32,211 nt of DNA from JAALKW01 sp963974485 (GTDB lineage Bacteria > Pseudomonadota > Gammaproteobacteria > Legionellales > Legionellaceae). A program made the position numbers and the translations under genes. How positions within the stretch are numbered: the stretch's first letter is position 1; every line of letters starts with the position of its first letter. The stretch is from NCBI GenBank assembly GCA_963974485.1, contig CAXBBS010000018.1:1-32211 (forward strand), read 5' to 3'. Shown piece by piece: positions 9,288 to 18,440 of this stretch. A model generated the notes under the pieces. That model was not told the DNA's origin and did no database searches. It saw only the letters and a program-made list of their open reading frames with translations.

Positions 9288-9734
9288 ATGAAAAAAAATG
9301 CATGGGGTTTCGTTCTGGTTCTTCTTACAGTCGGTTGTACCGAGGTCACGCAGGAAGGCGTGGGTTCTGTTGCGGGAGGTGTTGCTGGTGGAATTTTAGG
9401 GAATCAAGTGGGCGGGGGATCTGGAAAGGTTGTGGCAACGGTCGTTGGAGCCATGGCGGGTGCAGTGATAGGTGGAAAAATCGGCGCGCATATGGATCGC
9501 CAAGATAAAATAAACATGGAGCGTGCCTTAGAAACTGCGCCCACAGGCAAAAAAACCAGTTGGAAAAATCCTGATTCGGGCGATCAATACAGTGTCACGC
9601 CGACACGTACATATTATCGTAACGACCAACCGTGTCGTGAATACACAACCTATGCCAACATTGGTGGTAAACAAGAACAAATTTATGGTAAAGCCTGTCG
9701 TCAAGCCGATGGTTCATGGCGTGTGATGAACTAA
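9288..9734 (+). CDS. Glycine-zipper lipoprotein, 17 kDa surface antigen type
   Basis: A small lipoprotein. From the ATG at 9288 the signal peptide is MKKNAWGFVLVLLTVGC, with a lipobox whose Cys would be lipidated by Lgt and processed by LspA. After it comes a glycine-zipper segment (VAGGVAGGILGNQVGGG, then a second Gly/Ala-rich helix) typical of glycine-zipper 2TM proteins, and a soluble tail with Cys, Tyr and Arg (PCREYTTY, GKACRQADGSW) as in the Rickettsia 17 kDa antigen group. ATGs at 9279 and 9282 are alternatives; I prefer 9288 for its signal peptide, though its spacing from AGGGA at 9273-9277 is a little long. Probably outer-membrane anchored; no enzymatic role is visible. Confidence 0.82.
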   Translation: MKKNAWGFVLVLLTVGCTEVTQEGVGSVAGGVAGGILGNQVGGGSGKVVATVVGAMAGAVIGGKIGAHMDRQDKINMERALETAPTGKKTSWKNPDSGDQYSVTPTRTYYRNDQPCREYTTYANIGGKQEQIYGKACRQADGSWRVMN

Positions 9735-9768
9735 ATTTTTGGCAAATATTCAGTGAGGAACGCATATC

Positions 9769-10524
9769 ATGAAAGTATTGGTTGCAGTGAAACGCGTGGT
9801 TGACCCTTATGTAAAAATACGGGTTAAGCCCAATCATCAAGAGGTTGAAACCGAGCATGTAAAACATGCCATGAATCCTTTTGATGAAATCGCTATAGAA
9901 GAAGCGTTGCGATTATTTGAAAAAAATCTTGTAACCGAGGTGGTTGCGGTAAGTATAGGCTCAGATGCTTGCCTTGAGACCCTTCGGCATGCTTTAGCGC
10001 TTGGCGCACATCGTGCGATACATATCAAAACAGATGACGTATTTGAAAGCTTAAATATTGCTAAATTATTGCATGCTATCGTTGAAAAAGAATCGCCTGA
10101 TTTAGTGCTTTTAGGTAAGCAAGCGATTGATGGTGATAATAACCAAACACCTCAAATGCTCGCGGCATTGCTCGATTGGCCTCAAGCCACGTTTGCCTCA
10201 GCTTTGGTGATGGATGTTGATTCTAAAAAACTCACGGTGACTCGTGAAGTGGACGCAGGTCTCGAAACCATAAGCCTAGATTTGCCTGCAGTGGTGAGTA
10301 CAGATTTGCGACTCAATGAACCACGTTATGCAAGCCTGCCTAATATTATGAAGGCTAAGCGAAAGCCATTAGATGTTGTGCTTGCATCAGAGCTTGGTGT
10401 TGAGCTTAAAAAACATATTGAAATCATCTCGGTTAAGCCACCAAGCGTGCGCCAAGCTGGCGTAAAAGTTGCATCGGTGGATGAACTTTTAGAAAAATTA
10501 CGACATGAAGCCAAAGTACTTTGA
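9769..10524 (+). CDS. etfB: Electron transfer flavoprotein, beta subunit
   Basis: Beta subunit of the ETF heterodimer, which accepts electrons from acyl-CoA and other dehydrogenases and passes them to ETF:quinone oxidoreductase. The start MKVLVAVKRVVDPYVKIRV and the block NPFDEIAIEEALRL are standard, and GKQAIDGDNNQTPQM (about residues 121-135) is the AMP-binding signature region. Length 251 residues is typical. GAGGAA lies 8-9 bases before the ATG. The etfA start follows the stop by 14 bp. ETF:quinone oxidoreductase is not in the window. Confidence 0.96.
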   Translation: MKVLVAVKRVVDPYVKIRVKPNHQEVETEHVKHAMNPFDEIAIEEALRLFEKNLVTEVVAVSIGSDACLETLRHALALGAHRAIHIKTDDVFESLNIAKLLHAIVEKESPDLVLLGKQAIDGDNNQTPQMLAALLDWPQATFASALVMDVDSKKLTVTREVDAGLETISLDLPAVVSTDLRLNEPRYASLPNIMKAKRKPLDVVLASELGVELKKHIEIISVKPPSVRQAGVKVASVDELLEKLRHEAKVL

Positions 10525-10538
10525 CAAGGGAGTTGACA

Positions 10539-11474
10539 ATGCGTGTTTTAGTTCTGGTTGAGCATGATCATGCTCATATACATCCTTCAACGGCTCATGT
10601 ACTTAACGCGGCACGTGCGTTAGGAGATGAAGTTATTCTATTGGTAGCAGGTGCTGGATGTGGTGCGGTTGCAGACGAGGCCGCTAAACTTGAAGGTGTT
10701 ACGAAAATTTTTCTTGTGGATGATCCGGCTTATACCCATTTTTTTGCTGATAATGTAAGTGCGCTGGTGGTGGCGTGTGCACAAGATTTTGACGCTATTC
10801 TTGCGCCAGCAACAACGTTTGGTAAAGATATTTTACCGCGTGTTGCAGCTAAGCTTGATGTAACGCAAATCTCAGATGTGACGAAAATTATTGATTCAGA
10901 TACGTTTGAACATCCTATTTATGCAGGTAATGCGATTGAAACCGTGCGTGTTTTGGATGCGATTAAGTTATTAACCATTCGAACCACAGCGTTTGATGCG
11001 GTGGTTGATGAGCAACCGCCATGTACTATTGAAGTGCTTGATGTAGCAGTAGAGCCATCTAAAATAGCGTTTATTGATGCTTCATCGAGTATTTCTGAGC
11101 GCCCCGACCTTTCAAGTGCCAAGCGTGTGGTTTCGGGAGGGCGAGGCTTACAAAGTACGGAGCATTTTAAGTTAATTGAAGATTTAGCTGATGTATTAGG
11201 GGCGGCTGTTGGGGCCTCACGTGCGGCGGTTGATGCCGGTTTTATTTCAAACGATCATCAAGTGGGGCAGACCGGAAAAATCGTTGCTCCTAATTTATAT
11301 ATGGCTGTGGGGATTTCGGGTGCGATACAGCATGTGGCCGGTATTAAAGATTCCAAAATCATTGTCGCTATTAATAAAGATGAAGAGGCGCCTATTTTCC
11401 AAGTTGCTGATTACGCATTAGTAGGAGATTTATTTAAAATCGTTCCTGAACTGATTGAGAAAATAAAGGCATAA
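10539..11474 (+). CDS. etfA: Electron transfer flavoprotein, alpha subunit
   Basis: FAD-binding alpha subunit, partner of the preceding etfB. I chose ATG 10539 (311 residues): AAGGGAG at 10526-10532 sits 6 bases before it, and MRVLVLVEHD is the usual EtfA start, whereas a TTG at 10521 would overlap etfB and add six unsupported residues. The C-terminal FAD domain shows VVSGGRGLQ, then VGQTGKIVAPNLYMAVGISG and IVAINKDEEAPIF, all diagnostic for EtfA. Housekeeping type rather than the bifurcating FixB type as far as the sequence shows. Confidence 0.96.
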   Translation: MRVLVLVEHDHAHIHPSTAHVLNAARALGDEVILLVAGAGCGAVADEAAKLEGVTKIFLVDDPAYTHFFADNVSALVVACAQDFDAILAPATTFGKDILPRVAAKLDVTQISDVTKIIDSDTFEHPIYAGNAIETVRVLDAIKLLTIRTTAFDAVVDEQPPCTIEVLDVAVEPSKIAFIDASSSISERPDLSSAKRVVSGGRGLQSTEHFKLIEDLADVLGAAVGASRAAVDAGFISNDHQVGQTGKIVAPNLYMAVGISGAIQHVAGIKDSKIIVAINKDEEAPIFQVADYALVGDLFKIVPELIEKIKA

Positions 11475-11513
11475 AAATAAAAAATAATAGTAAGAATAAT
11501 TGGAGTGAAATCT

Positions 11514-12632
11514 ATGTTAGTTGGTGTGCCAAAAGAAATTAAAGCGCAAGAAATGCGTGTGGGTCTTGTTCCTGGAAGTGTGCGCGAAATTATCCGTACC
11601 GGTGGGCGCGTGATTATTGAAAAAAATGCGGGGCTAGGTATTGGCATTTCTGACGAAGCATATGAATTAGCCGGCGCTGAAATCGTGGATACAGCCGATG
11701 AGATTTTTGATCGCGCGGATTTAATTATTAAAGTAAAAGAACCTCAGCCGATTGAATGCCGAAGACTTCGAGAGGGCCAAATTTTATTTACGTATTTGCA
11801 CCTTGCTCCCGATCCGATGCAAACACGCTTACTTAAAGAATCAGGTGTGACGGCCATTGCTTATGAAACTGTCACAGAGCCCGGAGGTGGTTTGCCACTC
11901 TTAACGCCTATGTCGCAGGTTGCCGGACGTATGTCGATACAAGCGGGCGCTCACTGCTTAGAAATGACCCAAGGTGGTGCTGGAATCTTATTAGGGGGGG
12001 TGCCAGGTGTTGCTCCTGCTAACGTTGTTGTGATTGGAGGAGGTGTTGTTGGTACCAATGCCGCACGTATGGCCATGGGCATGGAGGCGCAAGTGACCGT
12101 GCTCGATCGGTCGTTGGCGCGTCTTCGTGTACTTGATTTCCAGTTTGGTTCAAAAATTAATGCGATTTATTCAACGGCCGAAGCACTGGAGCATTATGTC
12201 ACCCATGCTGATTTAGTGATTGGTGCGGTGTTAGTCCCAGGTGCTGCAGCGCCTCGTTTGGTCAGTAATGCGATGCTTGACGTCATGCGACCTGGTTCGG
12301 TGATGGTGGATGTTGCGATTGACCAAGGAGGGTGTTTTGAAAGTAGTCGTCCAACGACCCATCATGAACCGACGTATATGGTGAATGGCGTGGTTCATTA
12401 TTGTGTGACCAACATGCCTGGCGCTGTGCCAAGAACATCGACGTTTGCACTCAATAATGCAACGCTACCTTATATTTTGAGTTTAGTGACGAAGGGGCTA
12501 AAAAATGCTCTGCTGAGCGATCCACATTTAGCCGATGGTTTAAATATCCATCATGGCCAAGTCACGTGTGAAGCCGTAGCTCGTGACTTGGGATATGATT
12601 ATGTTTCAGCCCGAGATGCGCTTACAGACTAG
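11514..12632 (+). CDS. ald: Alanine dehydrogenase
   Basis: NAD-dependent oxidative deamination of L-alanine to pyruvate and ammonia, and the reverse. Start MLVGVPKEIKAQEMRVGL is typical of the Ald/PntA fold. Seen: KVKEP (substrate-binding Lys near residue 73), YLHLAPD (catalytic His near 93), GGGVVGTNAA for NAD, and DVAIDQGGCFE with the catalytic Asp. ATG at 11514 (372 residues) has TGGAG 8-9 bases upstream; GTG at 11505 is less likely. It follows etfA by 39 bp with no terminator, so alr, etf and ald may share a message. Its TAG abuts the stop of the convergent membrane-protein gene. Confidence 0.95.
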   Translation: MLVGVPKEIKAQEMRVGLVPGSVREIIRTGGRVIIEKNAGLGIGISDEAYELAGAEIVDTADEIFDRADLIIKVKEPQPIECRRLREGQILFTYLHLAPDPMQTRLLKESGVTAIAYETVTEPGGGLPLLTPMSQVAGRMSIQAGAHCLEMTQGGAGILLGGVPGVAPANVVVIGGGVVGTNAARMAMGMEAQVTVLDRSLARLRVLDFQFGSKINAIYSTAEALEHYVTHADLVIGAVLVPGAAAPRLVSNAMLDVMRPGSVMVDVAIDQGGCFESSRPTTHHEPTYMVNGVVHYCVTNMPGAVPRTSTFALNNATLPYILSLVTKGLKNALLSDPHLADGLNIHHGQVTCEAVARDLGYDYVSARDALTD

Positions 12633-13106
12633 TTATTTCCGCTTTAAAATACTGTGTATAATCGGAACGAGGCCCGCTAATCCAAAGGCCTCACCACTAA
12701 AAATCGATGATACATCATGGGTGATGTTTTTTACTGATTTGCCCATGTGTATCACATCATCCGTTGCGATTTTTATATCTTGGCACACTTGCTCTTTAGC
12801 AAAATCTCGAATATCTCGAAGCGCTTCAATATCGCGTTGATTTTTTTTATGCTTCGCGCACAAAATAAATATTAAGCAAAGCACAACATGACTGCCTGCT
12901 AAAATAAACGCCGTAATATTGGCTGTAAAATAATGCTGAAGTGTAACAAACATGGCGATATCAAACATAATAAGCGCTGTGAATAAAGCAATCAAACCAA
13001 GACTTACAAAAAATGCTTGACGTAATTGATCGCGTACAAAAATATCGAGCATGGCACGTTCACTACGTAGGTATAGATTAAGTTTTTTATCAAAATTTCC
13101 GTTCAT
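12633..13106 (-). CDS. Small two-helix membrane protein, YqjE/phage-holin-III-like
   Basis: A 157-residue protein with a charged N-terminus, two hydrophobic helices at about 31-55 and 63-84, then a basic, helical cytoplasmic tail. This plan, and its position right after a YqjD-like gene, fit the YqjE group (Pfam putative actinobacterial holin-X, holin superfamily III), whose function is unknown. The ATG overlaps the stop of the upstream gene in TGATG, so translation is coupled. Its stop codon abuts that of ald. Identification rests on architecture and context, not on clear motif identity. Confidence 0.6.
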   Translation of the reverse strand: MNGNFDKKLNLYLRSERAMLDIFVRDQLRQAFFVSLGLIALFTALIMFDIAMFVTLQHYFTANITAFILAGSHVVLCLIFILCAKHKKNQRDIEALRDIRDFAKEQVCQDIKIATDDVIHMGKSVKNITHDVSSIFSGEAFGLAGLVPIIHSILKRK

Positions 13107-13375
13107 CAGCGATCTCCTTTACCACGAGTCAATACGCGACCAAACAGGGCACCTAAAGCAAAGATACATAAGGTGGTTGCTGGTGAAAGATTCTCATAGT
13201 CTTTTTTTACGTGCGTTAAAAACTTGGTTAGTGCTTCTTTCGCATCTTCATTTATCGTTAATGTAGGGTGTTCTGTTGTTTCAGTCTTGATCTTGGTTTC
13301 TGGTTGTTCGTGTCGTAATCGCTCGACTTCTCGACGTAACGAGGCAATTTCTTGTTCTAACGCTGATTTTTCCAT
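13106..13375 (-). CDS. YqjD/ElaB-like tail-anchored membrane protein (DUF883-like)
   Basis: An 89-residue protein: a heptad-like coiled coil at 3-24, a polar linker, a helix with KEALTKFLTHVKKDYENL, and one membrane segment at about 66-83 (LCIFALGALFGRVL) with basic residues at the very C-terminus. This is the plan of E. coli YqjD/ElaB, inner-membrane proteins reported to bind ribosomes in stationary phase. The YqjE-like gene follows with a one-base overlap, reproducing yqjD-yqjE order. It is divergent from the candidate effector gene, 158 bp apart. Confidence 0.6.
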   Translation of the reverse strand: MEKSALEQEIASLRREVERLRHEQPETKIKTETTEHPTLTINEDAKEALTKFLTHVKKDYENLSPATTLCIFALGALFGRVLTRGKGDR

Positions 13376-13533
13376 ATGAGCACCTAGGTTTGTCCGTAAG
13401 ATTAAGTCGTTATGTTAAGTATAGTTTGCGTTTGATGATTCGCCAGAAAAAAAAACAATGATTAAAATATACGCATAAAAAGGGTTTTGTGTTAATATAT
13501 TAAGCAACATCAGTTGGTTTTAAGAGGCTCATC

Positions 13534-15978
13534 ATGGCTTACTCCGCAGCTTATTTAGGCACAGATACAGTGGAAACGATTTATAATTACTTAGGTACCC
13601 CTCGGGGAGAAACGTTAAGCTATGTCATGGATCGTATTTTTAAGCCCAGGCCTCATGGTGTAGGTGTGAGAAATCGCACGGCTCGCGTGTATAATGGACC
13701 GGTAACGGATGGCTCTAATTTTTATGACATTATGGCTCAGGGTGTAGCCGATATGCTGCCCACCATCGCTGATGGTGAACGGGTTATTAATATTATTGGG
13801 CATAGTCGAGGTGCGGTTGAGTCTATTATTGCATCCCATGAACTCGCTCGCATTCAAAAGGTATTGTGCGAGGCTGCTGATACACATATTGGTTCGGAAG
13901 AGCAATTATTTGAGTTGCTGTGCGATAGTGAACATAAGGAAACAAAGGAGCATTTTAAAAAAAAATTATCGCCTTATACTGCGGCTTTGTTTGCTAACGT
14001 GTCAGTACTCAGAGAAAACATGGCTGAGCTCGAAGTTAATTTGTGCTTACTTGATCCCGTACCTGGCGGTCGTGTTATGGGGTTCAGTGTCGCTCAAGTG
14101 AAAGACGAACGTTATTATCAAATACCACCTATCGTCAAAGATTGTCGCGAAATACTACTTGAGAATGAGCGTACGCGAGGGTTTAAAGCGATTGTGCCAC
14201 ATGCACTTGACCCTCAAAAAACAACATTCACACTGATGAACTTACCGGGTCATCATGGGACGGCTAGTGGTAATCCTTATGATCAGTGTTTAAATACTAC
14301 TGATTATTCTAAGCTTAAAACGAAAGAAGTCCAAGATATTACGTTGTATGCGTTGTATGATTTCTTTACGGCTCATGGTGTTCGATTTGATAGTGATTAT
14401 GGTCAGAGAGATAATGATCTTACTGTGTTATTTGAAAATTATCGTGATGCAGATCCCCAAGAAAAACAAAATATAAAGTTAGCAACGTATGCGATTATTC
14501 TAATAAATAAATCGGCATATACGGCCTTTAATCAAACGAGCTATGTCTCAAAATGGCTTCTTCATGGTCAGGAAGGCAGTGTTCAAAGCTATTCTACCTT
14601 GGGTATGATGAGTCTGAACCATGATCGGTTGATACATGTAGGTGGTTCAGGCGATAGCTCGCTTAAAAGTATTGTATCGTTTCAAAGTGAGCAGTTTGTT
14701 AATGCCGTGCATGCTCGCTTATTCCTGAGAAATGAGCTTCAGCTCACGGAAGAACAAACGCCTGTCGAGAGCCTTAAAACAATTTTAGATAATTTTGATA
14801 ATAATATTGGGAGCATACAAAGTATTCTTAGTGAGCATGATACGCAAGGAAAGTTAACCCAAAAAATCAAGAGCAGTATACAAATGATGTTGTCCGGGTT
14901 GGTGCAAACGTACCTGAGGAATAATCTTTCTGATGAAGCCAAAGCTGATATTTTAGCGGTGATTCAGCGCGCTATTAATATTGAAATTCAATCAGACCGT
15001 CAAGCTGAGTTGACTCAGCTGGTTCAAGGGTTGAAGTTATATTTAATGGACAATTTATCTGAGGATTTGCATGCGCTGACCGTTTCACATCAACAGGATG
15101 TCTTTAATTTACTCAGTTGTGATGAACGAAATATTAAGATTTTCGATGATAAAATTTATCAGCTCGAACAGTTTAAGATGCATTTAGAAATTTTAACGAA
15201 GTATTTTCAAGCATTTAAACATGTGCAGCCGAAGTTAATGGATAATCAAAATGTATTAGAGAAAAGTCTAACTCTTTTGGCTTCACGTCGTGATGCGCTA
15301 ATGAAGGATAAACAACAGCATTTAATCCTATCTGGTTTACATGATAGAGCATTAAGTCGTGTTCAAGCTCAAAAAGAAGCTAATAGGTTATTGAATGCAA
15401 AGAATCAGCAACTTCAAGTAGAAAATTCAGGGTTCAAAATAAAGAGTGCTCAGCTTCGAGTAGACAATATTGAGCTTCTAGAAGAAAATAACCATATTCA
15501 CCAAGAGCTGGAAGCGCGCAAGACTAAACTAGAATTTCATCATCGAAGGCTTGTGGATCTAGAAGCAGGTCTTGTCTCTCAAGACGAAAATAATCGTGCA
15601 TTACTCGCTGAAAAAATATCAGTAGAAGGTGAACGTGATGTTTCTCAAGCTAAGTTAGAAGCTAGCAATACTCAACTTGATAACAAGATTCAGCGAATAG
15701 CTGAGTTTGAAGAGATATTTGAAAGCCCTGATTCTGATGCCTTGTTTCAGGGATTAAATTTAGAAATATTGGGTGGTTTTGCGCTTGTTTTAGGTGTTGC
15801 TGTGGTGGCTATAGCGCTTACAGCGCTGATGCTAACTCCTGTGGCACCTCTCGTACCTGTGGGGATTGCCCTGGCAGGGGCAGGGCTTGCAACGGCTGGG
15901 TTCTTTGGTCTGAAGCAAGGTATTCTGCAACAGCATCAGGAAGAACTCTATGAGCGTATACCTGAAGTGAGTGTTTAA
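13534..15978 (+). CDS. Candidate secreted effector: alpha/beta hydrolase + coiled coil + membrane hairpin
   Basis: An 814-residue protein I do not recognise by name. Residues 1-260 look like an alpha/beta hydrolase of the DUF2235/Tle1-like type: nucleophile elbow GHSRGA with Ser91, an acid in LLDPVPGG (Asp174), and LPGHHGTASG with His240/241, giving a plausible Ser-Asp-His triad. About 595-730 is a long heptad-rich coiled coil. About 744-794 holds two hydrophobic helices split by a proline-rich turn, a membrane hairpin. The last 16 residues (QQHQEELYERIPEVSV) are glutamate-rich like the E-block of Dot/Icm substrates. There is no signal peptide. AAGAGG lies 8-13 bases before the ATG. It sits alone between the YqjD-like gene and mrcA. 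Inference: type IV secretion substrate acting on host lipid or ester; a toxin of another kind is possible. Confidence 0.7.
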   Translation: MAYSAAYLGTDTVETIYNYLGTPRGETLSYVMDRIFKPRPHGVGVRNRTARVYNGPVTDGSNFYDIMAQGVADMLPTIADGERVINIIGHSRGAVESIIASHELARIQKVLCEAADTHIGSEEQLFELLCDSEHKETKEHFKKKLSPYTAALFANVSVLRENMAELEVNLCLLDPVPGGRVMGFSVAQVKDERYYQIPPIVKDCREILLENERTRGFKAIVPHALDPQKTTFTLMNLPGHHGTASGNPYDQCLNTTDYSKLKTKEVQDITLYALYDFFTAHGVRFDSDYGQRDNDLTVLFENYRDADPQEKQNIKLATYAIILINKSAYTAFNQTSYVSKWLLHGQEGSVQSYSTLGMMSLNHDRLIHVGGSGDSSLKSIVSFQSEQFVNAVHARLFLRNELQLTEEQTPVESLKTILDNFDNNIGSIQSILSEHDTQGKLTQKIKSSIQMMLSGLVQTYLRNNLSDEAKADILAVIQRAINIEIQSDRQAELTQLVQGLKLYLMDNLSEDLHALTVSHQQDVFNLLSCDERNIKIFDDKIYQLEQFKMHLEILTKYFQAFKHVQPKLMDNQNVLEKSLTLLASRRDALMKDKQQHLILSGLHDRALSRVQAQKEANRLLNAKNQQLQVENSGFKIKSAQLRVDNIELLEENNHIHQELEARKTKLEFHHRRLVDLEAGLVSQDENNRALLAEKISVEGERDVSQAKLEASNTQLDNKIQRIAEFEEIFESPDSDALFQGLNLEILGGFALVLGVAVVAIALTALMLTPVAPLVPVGIALAGAGLATAGFFGLKQGILQQHQEELYERIPEVSV

Positions 15979-15984
15979 ACGAAG

Positions 15985-18384
15985 TCAAAACAAATAGTCT
16001 TGTTGTGTTTTTTTATCTTGTCTTGTCGGTGTGCTCTCGTCTTCATCTGATGAATGGGCGTGAGACGACGCTTCGTCGGGAAGCGAATCTTCATGGAAGT
16101 ATTCTTGGATGCTCGATGCGCTATTGCTGGTGTCGAGCAGGCCTGTGTCACGATTAATTTGTCTACTTACAATATGCTCCGGTATGTTGAGTTCTTGCTC
16201 AGGCTTATCTTGGAGTGCGGTCCGCATAAAATCAACCCAAAGTGGTAGGCTGAGTCCTGATGCATACTCATGTAATGGGCTTGGGTTATCAAAGCCTACC
16301 CAGGTTGTGACCACAAGATCGGGGTTGTAGCCTGCAAACCACGCGTCGATTTGATTATTCGTGGTACCTGTTTTACCGGCGATATCTTGCCGGTTGAGTA
16401 CTTGTGCTGCGCGAGCTGTTCCGCCTTGAACAACGCCTCGCAAGGCTGTGTTCATGAGAAAAGCGACTTCTTCCGAGAGCACGCGAGGGGCTGGCATATG
16501 AACTGATTCAATAATACTACCATCATCGGGCGGTACTTGTGTGGGGGTGGCTTGTAATAAAACATGACCGTCAGCGTCGATGATTTTATCTATAAGATAG
16601 GGCTCTACTTTATAGCCGTTATTTGCAAATACGGCGTACGCAGATGCTAAATCAAGCGGACTAGTGGTCAGCGTGCCGAGTACGAGCGATAACGTATGGG
16701 GTAAATTTTCTTTGTGGAAGCCAAAACGGCTTACAAAATCAACCGCGTAATCAATGCCTATATCATCTAAAATTCGAATAGACACGAGATTACGTGAGCC
16801 GGTTAAAGCTGCCTTAAACCGGGTGGGGCCGTTGAATGTATGGTTTGCATTATGTGGTCGCCATAGGCCTTCTTGACTGGGGTCGTCCATCGCGATCGGG
16901 GCGTCGTTGATGAGTGTCGCCAGTGTGTAGCCTTTCGCGAGTGCACCTGCATAAATAAACGGTTTAAAACTTGAACCGGGTTGCCTGTCAGCTTGGGTTG
17001 CTCTGTTAAATTTACTGCGTTGAAAATTAAATCCACCCACCAAGGCTTCAATGGCGCCGTTGGATGGATTAAGCGCCACCAAAGCCGCTTCTGCTTGAGG
17101 GATTTGTGTGAGCTCCCATGTATCACGTTTATTATTTTTGGTTATGTAGACCACATCGCCTTTTGAAACCACTTGTGATGCGCGTTCGGGTAGTTTCCCA
17201 ACCCAGCCGTGTTTTTTAAGCGACGGTCTTGCCCAAGAAAGGCCTGACCAGGGAATCGTGATGGTATCACCTGCTTGTGTAAGTGCGGTCGCCTCTTGAT
17301 GTTCTACCGATAGAATAATTACCGGGATAAGTTCGTTCACCACAGGATAATGCTTGAGTGTGGTGCGTAATGTTTTAAGTGGATAATCTTCAAGTGGCGT
17401 AAGCTTGCTGACGGGGCCGCGATAACCGTGGCGATGATCGTAGGCTAATAAGTGCTTTTGGACGGAGCTGTTTGCTTTGTCTTGTAGATCGGCATGAATG
17501 GTTGTGTAAACTTTATAGCCGCGTGTGTAGGCATCGGGTCCAAAGTGATCGTAGAGTGACTGGCGAATCATTTCTGCAACGTAGGGTGCTTCGGCTTCGG
17601 TTTCAACCCCATGATAACGTGCTGTGATGGGTTCATTGATGGCTTCTTGGTAGGCTTCTTGTGTGATGTAATCGGTTTCGAGTAAACGTTCGAGTACGTG
17701 ATTACGTCGTTTTTTAGCCGCCGTTGGGTTGGCAATAGGGTTTTGCGAGGAGGGTGCCTGAGGCAAGCCTGCAATCATCGCCAATTGTGCCAAACTCAGC
17801 TCTTTGAGTTCTTTTCCGTAATACACTTGCGCCGCAGCGCCGACACCGTATGCGCGGTTACCTAAATAGATTTTATTCAAATAGAGTTCTAAAATTTTTT
17901 CTTTGGAGAGCTCGCGATCGATTTTTATGGCAAGCAAAATTTCGTTAAATTTTCGAAGAAACGTTTTTTTACGGTTGAGAAAAAAGTTACGTGCAACCTG
18001 CATCGTAATGGTACTACCACCTTGAGATTTTGTGCCGGTTTGTATCATACGCACGGCAGCACGGCCAAGGCCCATCACATCCACGCCAGGATGTTCAAAA
18101 AAACGTTGGTCTTCGGTGGCGACCAGTGCATGAACAAGTGCCTGAGGAATCTCATCGTAGGTCACGGGAATACGCTTTTTCTCACCATATTCTTGGATTA
18201 ATTGCCCTTCTTGGCTATAAATCTGTAAAGGTACTTGTAGTTGAATGTTTTTTAATGAATCAACATCAGGTAGCTGACTTTCAGCATAGATATAGAAACC
18301 GCCAAAGCAAATAAGCAACAAAAAAGAAAGGCTCATGAGTGCCCACAAGCCTTTTCGCCAAAAAATAGAGAGATGTATTTTCAT
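15985..18384 (-). CDS. mrcA: Penicillin-binding protein 1A (bifunctional transglycosylase/transpeptidase)
   Basis: Class A PBP that polymerises and cross-links peptidoglycan in the periplasm. One N-terminal membrane anchor spans about 11-33. The GT51 domain shows EDQRFFEHPGVD with catalytic Glu91 and GGSTITMQVARN at 122-133. The transpeptidase domain shows SSFK with Ser471, SRN at 530-532 and KTGT at 671-674, all intact. An OB-like insert lies between them as in other PBP1A. Length 799 is slightly under E. coli MrcA (850). The C-terminal tail is polar and acidic, rich in Ser and Asp. pilMNOPQ, normally its neighbour on the aroK side, is absent. Confidence 0.96.
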   Translation of the reverse strand: MKIHLSIFWRKGLWALMSLSFLLLICFGGFYIYAESQLPDVDSLKNIQLQVPLQIYSQEGQLIQEYGEKKRIPVTYDEIPQALVHALVATEDQRFFEHPGVDVMGLGRAAVRMIQTGTKSQGGSTITMQVARNFFLNRKKTFLRKFNEILLAIKIDRELSKEKILELYLNKIYLGNRAYGVGAAAQVYYGKELKELSLAQLAMIAGLPQAPSSQNPIANPTAAKKRRNHVLERLLETDYITQEAYQEAINEPITARYHGVETEAEAPYVAEMIRQSLYDHFGPDAYTRGYKVYTTIHADLQDKANSSVQKHLLAYDHRHGYRGPVSKLTPLEDYPLKTLRTTLKHYPVVNELIPVIILSVEHQEATALTQAGDTITIPWSGLSWARPSLKKHGWVGKLPERASQVVSKGDVVYITKNNKRDTWELTQIPQAEAALVALNPSNGAIEALVGGFNFQRSKFNRATQADRQPGSSFKPFIYAGALAKGYTLATLINDAPIAMDDPSQEGLWRPHNANHTFNGPTRFKAALTGSRNLVSIRILDDIGIDYAVDFVSRFGFHKENLPHTLSLVLGTLTTSPLDLASAYAVFANNGYKVEPYLIDKIIDADGHVLLQATPTQVPPDDGSIIESVHMPAPRVLSEEVAFLMNTALRGVVQGGTARAAQVLNRQDIAGKTGTTNNQIDAWFAGYNPDLVVTTWVGFDNPSPLHEYASGLSLPLWVDFMRTALQDKPEQELNIPEHIVSRQINRDTGLLDTSNSASSIQEYFHEDSLPDEASSHAHSSDEDESTPTRQDKKTQQDYLF

Positions 18385-18440
18385 AAGTATGTGTCGCTTG
18401 GTTGTGTAAATCTAAGGTTAGTTGAACTTCGTGTTTTTTA

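Noticed and set aside
13491..13505. GTTAATATATTAAGC before the hydrolase gene, resembling half of a PmrA box of Legionella/Coxiella effector genes
   Set aside because: The known site needs two tandem CTTAATATT-type halves 11 bp apart; only one half, on the reverse strand, fits here.
16054..16330. Overlapping open frames on the plus strand inside mrcA (also at 18030-18314 and 4849-5214)
   Set aside because: They lie antisense to well-supported genes and their translations show no recognisable motif.
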